DNA of 17,494 nt from Bacteroidales bacterium (GTDB lineage: Bacteria > Bacteroidota > Bacteroidia > Bacteroidales > B18-G4): positions 1 through 17,494 of the forward strand of contig JAUXCL010000019.1 in assembly GCA_030618905.1 (NCBI GenBank), read 5' to 3'. A program made the position numbers and the translations under genes. This document shows positions 6,672 through 13,829 of this stretch, piece after piece. The notes beneath the pieces are model-generated. The model was not told where the DNA came from, searched no databases, and worked only from the letters and a program-made list of their open reading frames with translations. Position 1 is the stretch's first letter, and each line of letters opens with the position of its first letter.

Positions 6672-8447
6672 ATGAAACAGTTCTTCAAGTTTATGTTCGC
6701 CTCTATGCTGGGCACGATCCTGACTTTTATTGTGATTTTCTTCATCTTTCTGGGCATTATAAGTTCACTGGTTGCTTTGACAGAAAAGCAAACGGTTGCT
6801 GTTGCTGATAAAACACTTCTCCATATGAAACTCACGAAACCTATCAGCGACCGGACTCCGGTTGAACCCTTCGGTATATTTGATATGGTCTCCCGGGAAT
6901 TTGTTAAACCTTTGGGATTGAATGATATCCTTAAGAATATTGACAGGGCTTCAAGGGATGACAGGATTCCTGGTATATACCTTGAATTAAGTAATTTGAA
7001 CACAGGGATTGCAACGATCGACGAGATCCGGAATGCACTCTTGGAATTTAAGACATCAGGGAAATTTATTATTTGTTATTCCGAAGGATTGTCGCAGGGT
7101 GCGTATTATCTGGCAACTGTTGCTGATGAGATCTATATGAACCCGGAAGGTTTTGTGGATTTCAGAGGACTGATGGCCGAGGTAATGTTTCTTAAAGGAA
7201 CCCTGGATAAACTCGAGATCGAACCCCAGATCATCAGACATGGTAAATACAAAAGTGCTGTGGAACCTTTCATGAGGAAGGACCTTAGTGAATCTAACAG
7301 GGAACAGCTTGGAGCCGTCATCGGAAGTCTCTGGGATGATTATTTGGATAAAGTATCAGAAGCAAGGGGGAAAAGCCCGTCTGCCCTTAATGAATATGCG
7401 GATGACCTGGCATTATTTGAAGCTGGAATAGCATTGGATTATGGTTTTGTTGATGCCTTACTGTACTTCGACGAGTTCTATGATAAGCTGAAATCAAAGA
7501 TGGAACTTGACGAAGATGCCAAGATCAGGAAAATATCGATTGGTAGTTATACACGGGCAAGCCGGTTCGGGAAGAAAAAGACCTTTGAGCGGGACAGAAT
7601 TGCAGTTATCTATGCCATTGGGCCGATCATGACAGGTAAAGGTTCGGATGAAGTGATAGGTTCCGACCGTATCGCCGGAGCAATCCGTAAAGCCAGGAAG
7701 GATGACAATGTCAAAGCCATCGTTATGCGGGTTAACTCTCCCGGTGGAGATGCCTTAGCATCCGATATTATCCTCAGAGAGGCGTTGCTGGCGAAAGAAG
7801 AAAAGCCTTTTATTGTTTCCATGGGTAATGTGGCTGCCTCTGGTGGCTATTGGATTTCCTGTGGCGCCGACAAGATCATTGCAGATCCCTATACCATAAC
7901 CGGTTCAATTGGTGTCCTGGCGATGATCCCGAATATGCAAAAGCTTTTTAACAACAAGCTTGGGATTACTTTTGATAATGTGAAAACAAATGATAATGCC
8001 GGTTTCCTTTCGTTATCATCACCCATGACCCCATACCAGCAAACCATACTTGAGAAAGCGATAGATGATATCTATCAAAAATTTCTGGCCAAAGTTGCTG
8101 CAGGCAGGAACATGACCACCGGACAGGTGCATGAGATTGCCCAGGGACGGATTTGGTCAGGGACGGATGCCCTTGAGATCGGATTGATCGATGAAATTGG
8201 TGGCCTTGAAAGGGCCATGGAATTGGCAGCTGAAATGGCAGAAATCGAAGATTACAGAATCAAAGAACTGCCATTGCAGAAAGATCCCTTCGAACAAATA
8301 TTTGAAGACCTGATGGGCAACAGCCGCATTGATTCATACATGAAGCAGGAACTCGGTGAGTATTATACCTACTACCAATACTTGCAGTCCATTAACAATG
8401 GAAATGTAATTCAGGCCAGGCTGCCGTTTGTACTTAGAATATTTTAA
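6672..8447 (+). CDS. sppA: Signal peptide peptidase SppA, long (67 kDa) type
   Basis: SppA is a membrane-anchored serine protease with a Ser/Lys dyad that degrades cleaved signal peptides. One N-terminal membrane segment (about residues 8-35, MLGTILTFIVIFFIFLGIIS) is followed by two tandem SppA/ClpP-fold domains, as in the E. coli 67-kDa enzyme. The catalytic Lys is in GKYKSAVEPF (K194) of the first domain. The nucleophile Ser is in VAASGGYWIS (S390) of the second, followed by DPYTITGSIGV. The length of 591 residues fits the long type. I chose the ATG at 6672, which gives MKQFFKFMFAS, the usual start in this phylum. An in-frame TTG at 6654 would add six residues but has no supporting signal. 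It is divergent from folK across about 100 bases and converges on nifJ. Confidence 0.95.
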   Translation: MKQFFKFMFASMLGTILTFIVIFFIFLGIISSLVALTEKQTVAVADKTLLHMKLTKPISDRTPVEPFGIFDMVSREFVKPLGLNDILKNIDRASRDDRIPGIYLELSNLNTGIATIDEIRNALLEFKTSGKFIICYSEGLSQGAYYLATVADEIYMNPEGFVDFRGLMAEVMFLKGTLDKLEIEPQIIRHGKYKSAVEPFMRKDLSESNREQLGAVIGSLWDDYLDKVSEARGKSPSALNEYADDLALFEAGIALDYGFVDALLYFDEFYDKLKSKMELDEDAKIRKISIGSYTRASRFGKKKTFERDRIAVIYAIGPIMTGKGSDEVIGSDRIAGAIRKARKDDNVKAIVMRVNSPGGDALASDIILREALLAKEEKPFIVSMGNVAASGGYWISCGADKIIADPYTITGSIGVLAMIPNMQKLFNNKLGITFDNVKTNDNAGFLSLSSPMTPYQQTILEKAIDDIYQKFLAKVAAGRNMTTGQVHEIAQGRIWSGTDALEIGLIDEIGGLERAMELAAEMAEIEDYRIKELPLQKDPFEQIFEDLMGNSRIDSYMKQELGEYYTYYQYLQSINNGNVIQARLPFVLRIF

Positions 8448-8448
8448 T

Positions 8449-8482
8449 GTGATCGGTGATCTGATTCCCGTTCACCGTTCAC
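8449..8482. terminator. Imperfect hairpin between sppA and nifJ
   Basis: GTGATCGGTGATC (8449-8461) and GTTCACCGTTCAC (8470-8482) pair at 11 of 13 positions around an 8-base loop. The right arm is the first two units of the heptamer array. No T-run follows on either side, so a terminator role for the convergent sppA and nifJ transcripts is only a suggestion. Confidence 0.4.
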
Positions 8483-8511
8483 CGTTCACTGTTCACCGTT
8501 CACCGTTCACT
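8470..8511. repeat. Tandem heptamer repeat, 6 units, overlapping the nifJ stop
   Basis: Six contiguous 7-bp units read GTTCACC, GTTCACC, GTTCACT, GTTCACC, GTTCACC and GTTCACT. The last unit contains the nifJ stop codon (TGA on the minus strand, 8507-8509). The C-to-T change recurs every third unit, giving a 21-bp higher-order period. Confidence 0.85.
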
Positions 8512-11500
8512 CATTTGCAGAATACTCCATCTCTGTCAGACGCTTATAGGAAGCATACCTCCATTTCGCATTCTTCTCAGCCAATGCATATAAACGCTTA
8601 GCTTCTTCAGGGAATGCTTTTCTTAATGAAGTATACCTGACCTCACCGCCAAGGAATTCCTGGAATTTATTCCAATCGGGCTCTTTCGAATCCAAAGAAA
8701 ATGGATTCTTGCCTTCTTCTTCCAGCATCGGGTTAAACCTGTAAAGCTGCCAATAGCCTGATTCAACGGCAAGCTTGGTTTCGTATTGTGATCTACCCAT
8801 TCCTATTCTCAGCCCGTGGTTGATACACGGAGAGTAAGCGATGATGATGGATGGTCCCGGGTAAGCTTCTGCTTCCTTGATCGCTTTGAAAGTTTGCGAT
8901 TGACTGGCACCCATACCAATTTGCGCAACATAGACATATCCATAACTCATGGCCATTATACCCAGGTCTTTCTTGCGGATTTTCTTTCCGGAAGCGGCAA
9001 ATTTTGCAACTGCACCAACTGGTGTAGCTTTAGATGCCTGTCCTCCGGTGTTGGAGTACACTTCTGTATCCAGCACAAGGATATTGATATCCTGCCCTGA
9101 AGCAATCACATGGTCTAATCCACCATAACCGATGTCATAAGCCCAGCCGTCACCACCAAATACCCAAACAGATTTCTTGACGAGATAATGCTTGAGGTCA
9201 AGCACTTCCCTGGCAAACGGATCATTAAGCTTCTGAAGTAAAGGAATGAGCTGATCTGTTGCTTCTTTGGATTTTGTAGCATCATGCATGCCTTCGATCC
9301 ATGCCTGTATGGCTTCCCTGGTGCTTTTGGGGGCTTTGCCATTAACAGACTTCAACTTTTCGGCTATCCTTTCTCTCAACTTGTTAACGGCCACAGTCAT
9401 ACCAAAGCCATATTCTGCATTGTCTTCAAACAAGGAGTTTGCCCATGCAGGCCCATGGCCTGATTCTTTATGCGAACAATAGGAAGTTGAAGGTGCTGAT
9501 CCACCATATATAGATGAGCAACCTGTAGCATTGGCAACCATCATACGTTCACCAAATAATTGGGTGATCAATTTTACGTATGGTGTTTCACCGCAACCGG
9601 CACATGCACCGGAGAATTCAAACAATGGCTGTGCAAACTGGCTGTTTTTTACAGTCTTTTCTTTGGGTACAAGGTTTTCTTTGTATGTTACCTTGCTGTC
9701 CATGTAGTTCCAGTGTTCCACTTCTTCCAGCTGTGAACCAAGCGGCTTCATGATAAGTGCTTTCTCCTTGGCAGGACATACATCAGCACAGTTTCCACAC
9801 CCTGTACAATCTAATACGCTTACCTGGATACGGAACTGATTACCGGCCAGGTCTTTTCCAACTGCTTTGATGGTGTCGATACCTTCCGGTGCATTTTTTA
9901 CTTCCTTTTCATTTAACAGGAAGGGCCTGATGGCAGAGTGAGGGCATACATATGCACACTGATTGCATTGAATACAATTGTCCGGAACCCATTCCGGAAC
10001 GTTTACGGCAATTCCCCGTTTTTCAAATGCGGTGGTTCCCGGAGGAAAGGTCCCATCTTCACGGCCTACAAAGGCACTAACCGGAAGGTCATCACCTTTC
10101 TGGCTGTTGATCGGGTCACAGATGTTTTTAACAAAATCAGGGACATCCCTGTCTTCTTTCACATCAAGCGGGTCAACTTTAGCCCAATCTGCCGGAACAT
10201 CAACCCTGGTAACATTACCACCACGATCGACTGCATCACGGTTCATTTTAACGATTTCCTCACCTTTCATGCCAAATGTCTTAACGATGGCTTTTTTCAT
10301 TTCTTCAACAGCTTCTTCATAAGGGATCACTTCTGCGATCTTGAAGAAAGCTGATTGCATAATGGTGTTGGTCCTGGATCCCAGTCCCAACTCTTCAGCC
10401 AGCCTTGTGGCGTTGATAATATAAAACTGGATATCCTTATCTGCCATGTATCGTTTCATTGAGTTTGGAAGACGCTTTTTGGTCTCTTCTGCATCCCAGA
10501 TACTATTCAATAAGAATGTGCCTCCTTTTTTCAAACCCTTCAGCATATCGTACTTTTCAAGGTAGGAGGGGACGTGGCAGGCCACAAAATCGGGCATGTT
10601 AACCAGGTAAGGTGACCTGATGGGTTTTTGTCCGAAACGCAAGTGTGACGTGGTGATCCCCCCGGATTTCTTGGAATCATAGGCGAAATAGGCCTGCACA
10701 TATTGATTTGTGGATTCTCCGATGATCTTGATGGAGTTCTTATTGGCTCCAACAGTTCCATCTGATCCTAAACCATAGAATTTTGCCTCATAGGTGCCTT
10801 CAGGTGAAACATTTACTTCTGGAAGCAAAGGAAGAGAAGTGAATTTGACATCATCAAGGATACCAACGGTAAACTGATTCTTTGGCTCATTCATGGCCAG
10901 GTTATCATAAACTGATATCATCATGGCCGGGGTTGTATCTTTTGAACTTAAGCCGTAACGGCCACCCACGATCAATGGGGCATTCTGGTCACCATAGAAC
11001 ATGTTCCTGATATCCAAATAAAGCGGTTCACCATTGGCTCCCAGTTCTTTGGTCCGGTCAAGAACAGAAATTCTCCTGACAGTCTCTGGCAGCACATTCA
11101 TGAAATATTTCTCTGAAAACGGACGATAAAGATGAACTGAGATCAATCCTACTTTTTCTCCGCTTTCTATTTTATAATCGATCACCTCTTTGATGGTTTC
11201 CGTGATGGAACCCATAGCTACGACGATATTTTCAGCATCTTTGGCCCCGTAATAGGTAAAAGGATGATATTCACGCCCGGTCAGTTTGGTGATTTCCTGC
11301 ATATAGGATTCTACAATATCCGGGATAGGGTCATAGAATGGACTGGCGGCTTCTTTTGCCTGGAAGAATATATCAGGGTTCTGGGCAGTACCCCGTGTGA
11401 CCTGGTTCTCAGGATTTAGTGCACGATTTCTGAATTCTTGCAATGCTTTGAAATCAACCAGTCCGCGCATGTCTTCATTGTCAAAGTATTCCACTTTCTG

Positions 11501-12046
11501 GATCTCATGTGAGGTCCTGAAGCCATCGAAAAAGTGAAGGAAAGGGATCCTTGATTTAATGGCAGCAAGATGGGCAATGCCCCCAATATCCATTACTTCC
11601 TGGACTGAACCGGTAGCCAGCATAGCAAAACCTGTCTGGCGTGTGCTCATCACATCACTGTGGTCTCCAAAGATGGAAAGTGCATGAGCCGCAAGTGACC
11701 TGGCACTCACATGAAAAACAGCCGGCAGCAATTCGCCAGACATCTTGTACATGTTGGGTATCATCAGGAGCAATCCCTGTGAAGCTGTAAAGGTGGAAGT
11801 CAATGCACCTGCCTGAAGAGATCCGTGCATAGCACCGGCGGCTCCACCTTCCGATTGCATTTCTTCTACTTTAACCTCCTCTCCAAAAATATTCTTTCTT
11901 CCATATGCAGCCCATTCGTCAATATATTCTGCCATGGTTGAGGAAGGGGTGATGGGATAAATACATGCTACTTCACTAAATATGTAAGCAACATGAGAAG
12001 CGGCATAATTACCGTCACACGTGATGAATTTTTTACTTCTGGCCAT
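8507..12046 (-). CDS. nifJ: Pyruvate:ferredoxin (flavodoxin) oxidoreductase, single-chain
   Basis: This 1179-residue homodimer-type PFOR oxidises pyruvate with CoA to acetyl-CoA and CO2, passing electrons to ferredoxin or flavodoxin. Domains run in the usual order. The N-terminal pyrimidine-binding domain has YPITPSS (30-36), the TPP-activating Glu in EMQSEGGAAGA (about 66) and the substrate Arg in HVSARS (about 116). A CoA-binding domain follows with YGLGSDGTVGANK (424-436). The 2x[4Fe-4S] ferredoxin domain has CIQCNQCAYVCP (C691/694/697/701) and CTGCGNCADVCP (C747/750/753/757). The TPP domain has GDGWAYDIG (965-973) and SNTGGQ (998-1003). The proximal-cluster cysteines are in CAGC (815, 818), C843 and C1074. 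All expected residues are present and the length is normal. It is divergent from the DHOD-like gene; its stop lies in a heptamer repeat. Confidence 0.98.
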   Translation of the reverse strand: MARSKKFITCDGNYAASHVAYIFSEVACIYPITPSSTMAEYIDEWAAYGRKNIFGEEVKVEEMQSEGGAAGAMHGSLQAGALTSTFTASQGLLLMIPNMYKMSGELLPAVFHVSARSLAAHALSIFGDHSDVMSTRQTGFAMLATGSVQEVMDIGGIAHLAAIKSRIPFLHFFDGFRTSHEIQKVEYFDNEDMRGLVDFKALQEFRNRALNPENQVTRGTAQNPDIFFQAKEAASPFYDPIPDIVESYMQEITKLTGREYHPFTYYGAKDAENIVVAMGSITETIKEVIDYKIESGEKVGLISVHLYRPFSEKYFMNVLPETVRRISVLDRTKELGANGEPLYLDIRNMFYGDQNAPLIVGGRYGLSSKDTTPAMMISVYDNLAMNEPKNQFTVGILDDVKFTSLPLLPEVNVSPEGTYEAKFYGLGSDGTVGANKNSIKIIGESTNQYVQAYFAYDSKKSGGITTSHLRFGQKPIRSPYLVNMPDFVACHVPSYLEKYDMLKGLKKGGTFLLNSIWDAEETKKRLPNSMKRYMADKDIQFYIINATRLAEELGLGSRTNTIMQSAFFKIAEVIPYEEAVEEMKKAIVKTFGMKGEEIVKMNRDAVDRGGNVTRVDVPADWAKVDPLDVKEDRDVPDFVKNICDPINSQKGDDLPVSAFVGREDGTFPPGTTAFEKRGIAVNVPEWVPDNCIQCNQCAYVCPHSAIRPFLLNEKEVKNAPEGIDTIKAVGKDLAGNQFRIQVSVLDCTGCGNCADVCPAKEKALIMKPLGSQLEEVEHWNYMDSKVTYKENLVPKEKTVKNSQFAQPLFEFSGACAGCGETPYVKLITQLFGERMMVANATGCSSIYGGSAPSTSYCSHKESGHGPAWANSLFEDNAEYGFGMTVAVNKLRERIAEKLKSVNGKAPKSTREAIQAWIEGMHDATKSKEATDQLIPLLQKLNDPFAREVLDLKHYLVKKSVWVFGGDGWAYDIGYGGLDHVIASGQDINILVLDTEVYSNTGGQASKATPVGAVAKFAASGKKIRKKDLGIMAMSYGYVYVAQIGMGASQSQTFKAIKEAEAYPGPSIIIAYSPCINHGLRIGMGRSQYETKLAVESGYWQLYRFNPMLEEEGKNPFSLDSKEPDWNKFQEFLGGEVRYTSLRKAFPEEAKRLYALAEKNAKWRYASYKRLTEMEYSANE

Positions 12047-12183
12047 ATGATTTTATTTTATATCTGCGTCCTGAATTCGTGAATTTCAATATTGGCACGA
12101 AATTAATAAAAACTTTTGTTTTTTTATCTACCTTTACCCATGTAAAAAATTAAATATTTTAGGAATAAAACAAACTGTAAAAA
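12047..12183. promoter_or_regulatory. Divergent intergenic region, nifJ / DHOD-like gene
   Basis: This 137-base AT-rich gap must hold both promoters. No perfect TAnnTTTG was found. One-mismatch candidates are TAATTTCG on the minus strand (12105-12098) for nifJ and TATTTTAG on the plus strand (12155-12162), with TTTA 19 bases upstream (12133-12136), for the DHOD-like gene. Promoter positions are tentative. Confidence 0.3.
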
Positions 12184-13197
12184 ATGGATTTGACCACAAA
12201 GTACATGGGGGTTGAATTGAAGAACCCGATCATCGTCGGGGCATGCAACCTTGTTACTGACATAAAGGTGTTGAAGACCCTGGAAGAATCAGGTGCAAGC
12301 GCCATTGTTTATAAATCACTTTTTGAAGAACAGATCCACCTGGAAAATCTTGAGCATTACCAGGCTGAAGAGGAATATGCTTCCAGGCATGCGGAGATGT
12401 CAGGGGGAATGATGCCTGAAATGGAACATGCCGGCCCTGAAGAATACCTGAGTAACCTGAAAAAAACCAGGGAAGCCCTGGATATTCCCTTGTTTGCCAG
12501 CCTGAATGCTGTATATGAAGAAACCTGGGTTGATTATGCAAAGCAGATTGAAGCTACAGGTGTGGATGGGATTGAACTTAATTTTTATGCCATTCCCAAA
12601 GATTTTGATATTGACGGCCGTTCTATCCTGACCGAGCAGATTGATATTTTACAAAAAGTAAAGGAAAGTGTCAATATCCCTGTTGCCGTGAAGCTTAGTC
12701 CATATTATACCAGTATTCTTTATGCAATTGGTGAAATGGACAAGTTGGATGTAGATGCCTTTGTAATATTTAACAGGCTGTTTCAGCCGGAAATTGACAT
12801 TGATAAAGAAGTTCATTATTTCCCATATAACCTGAGCTCACAGAATGATAACCGTTTGACCTTGCGTTATGCAGGCTTGCTCCATGGAAATATCAATGCG
12901 GCCATATGCTGTAATCACGGGATTTTCACTGGTGAAGATGTGGCATCAATGATCCTGGCTGGTGCAGATGTCGTACAGGTTGTCAGTACGCTGTACAAAA
13001 ATGGCCTGGGGCAGATTACAACCATGCTTCAACATCTTGAGAATTGGATGAAGAGCAAGAATTACAAGTCATTGGATGAATTCCGGGGCAAGCTATCCAG
13101 AAAAACACTCAATGATCCCTTTATTTATAAACGGGCTCAGTATGTTGACATCCTGATGAATTCCGATGAGATTTATAAGAAATATCCCTTGAGATAA
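12184..13197 (+). CDS. Dihydroorotate dehydrogenase-like flavoprotein (TIM barrel), function unknown
   Basis: The 337-residue protein has the FMN-binding TIM-barrel pattern of the DHOD superfamily. The N-terminus is LTTKYMGVELKNPIIVGA (3-20). A core strand reads IPVAVKLSPYYTS (about 160-172). The phosphate-binding end is GIFTGEDVASMILAGADVVQ (about 246-265), followed by VSTLYKNG. In class 1 DHODs the catalytic base (Cys or Ser) lies in an N-x-S-x-PN motif; here that place reads GIELNFYAIPKDFDI, with no CPN/SPN motif. So it is unlikely to oxidise dihydroorotate, and an annotation as pyrD should be avoided. There is no Fe-S motif of the PreA type. From general knowledge, proteins of this kind recur beside nifJ in Bacteroidota and Cyanobacteria. 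Here it lies between nifJ and iorAB, suggesting a redox role linked to ferredoxin or 2-oxoacid metabolism. That role is inference. Confidence 0.88.
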   Translation: MDLTTKYMGVELKNPIIVGACNLVTDIKVLKTLEESGASAIVYKSLFEEQIHLENLEHYQAEEEYASRHAEMSGGMMPEMEHAGPEEYLSNLKKTREALDIPLFASLNAVYEETWVDYAKQIEATGVDGIELNFYAIPKDFDIDGRSILTEQIDILQKVKESVNIPVAVKLSPYYTSILYAIGEMDKLDVDAFVIFNRLFQPEIDIDKEVHYFPYNLSSQNDNRLTLRYAGLLHGNINAAICCNHGIFTGEDVASMILAGADVVQVVSTLYKNGLGQITTMLQHLENWMKSKNYKSLDEFRGKLSRKTLNDPFIYKRAQYVDILMNSDEIYKKYPLR

Positions 13198-13212
13198 TAT
13201 CAAGGATGAAAT

Positions 13213-13243
13213 AAAAAAAGCCTCCTCTCAAGAGGCTTTTTTT
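13213..13243. terminator. Bidirectional intrinsic terminator shared by the DHOD-like gene and iorB
   Basis: GCCTC (13220-13224) and GAGGC (13232-13236) form the core stem, extended by seven A-T pairs (13213-13219 with 13237-13243). The loop is seven bases. A- and T-runs on the two sides make it work in both directions. The iorB stop (TAA, 13244-13242 on the minus strand) overlaps its right edge, so iorB transcripts would stop right after the coding region. Confidence 0.88.
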
Positions 13244-13829
13244 AACTTTTTTTGTATTCAACTGCGAATTTTCGCCCAGCCTCCATAGCATTCAGGTTCA
13301 TGTTGATCATGTCTTCACCTTTGGTCTTAAAAATAGTCCTGACGGCATCTTTAAGGGTTTCATAACCCATTCCCAGATGCGCTGTTGCTGCACCAAGCGT
13401 TACAATATTGGCGGTTTTAGGTGTTCCGATTTCTTTCGCAATCTTAACTGCATCCAAAGCTACATGATTGCGTATTTTTCGAATTTCAGCCAGAAGTTCC
13501 TCCATATCCGGATAATCAGGTATGTTGACCTCCGGATTTATATTGGTGATCAGCCATCCGTCTTTGGAGAGCATATTCAGATAGCGCAAAGATTCCATTG
13601 GTTCAATTGAAATAATTATATCAGCCTTGCCTAAGGTTATCAGATCTGAAAAGATTTCTTCAGATGATATCCGCACGTGAGATTGAACAGCACCTCCTCG
13701 TTGGCTCATTCCATGAACTTCGGCCTGCTTAAGATACAGGCCATCCTGAATGGCTGCTGTGCCTATGGTTGCGGCAATAGAGAGAATCCCCTGTCCGCCG
13801 ACACCAGCGAGAATTATGTCCTTTTTCAT
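13242..13829 (-). CDS. iorB: Indolepyruvate oxidoreductase subunit beta
   Basis: The 195-residue protein is the gamma-type subunit of 2-oxoacid:acceptor oxidoreductases. With IorA it would oxidatively decarboxylate aryl-pyruvates (from Trp, Phe, Tyr transamination) to aryl-acetyl-CoA, passing electrons to ferredoxin. DIILAGVGGQGILSIA (4-19) is the Rossmann-like entry loop, and QAEVHGMSQRGGAVQSHVR (35-53) is the highly conserved family motif. Length and start (ATG at 13829) are normal. There is no cysteine anywhere in the protein. The start overlaps the iorA stop by four bases (ATGA), implying coupled synthesis of the two subunits, and it ends in a shared terminator. Confidence 0.94.
   Translation of the reverse strand: MKKDIILAGVGGQGILSIAATIGTAAIQDGLYLKQAEVHGMSQRGGAVQSHVRISSEEIFSDLITLGKADIIISIEPMESLRYLNMLSKDGWLITNINPEVNIPDYPDMEELLAEIRKIRNHVALDAVKIAKEIGTPKTANIVTLGAATAHLGMGYETLKDAVRTIFKTKGEDMINMNLNAMEAGRKFAVEYKKS

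Noticed and set aside
5392..8511. Heptamer arrays as a CRISPR or as tRNA-derived attachment sites
   Set aside because: Units are only 7 bp, contiguous, without unique spacers; no cas genes, tRNA or integrase is nearby.
9938..10354. Long open frames on the + strand opposite nifJ (also at 8816-9100, 13677-14294 and 15030-15371 opposite nifJ or iorA)
   Set aside because: They lie antisense to strongly conserved genes, their translations show no domain-like composition, and they lack their own promoters. They are by-products of codon use on the other strand.
12184..13197. Calling the flavoprotein gene pyrD
   Set aside because: The overall fold pattern fits, but the catalytic Cys/Ser-containing PN motif is missing and the context is 2-oxoacid oxidoreductases rather than pyrimidine synthesis.
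13826..13829. Frameshift or premature stop removing the Fe-S domain of IorA
   Set aside because: The stop overlaps the iorB ATG in a normal ATGA junction, and the sequence beyond is iorB in full with no CxxC-coding remnant between them.
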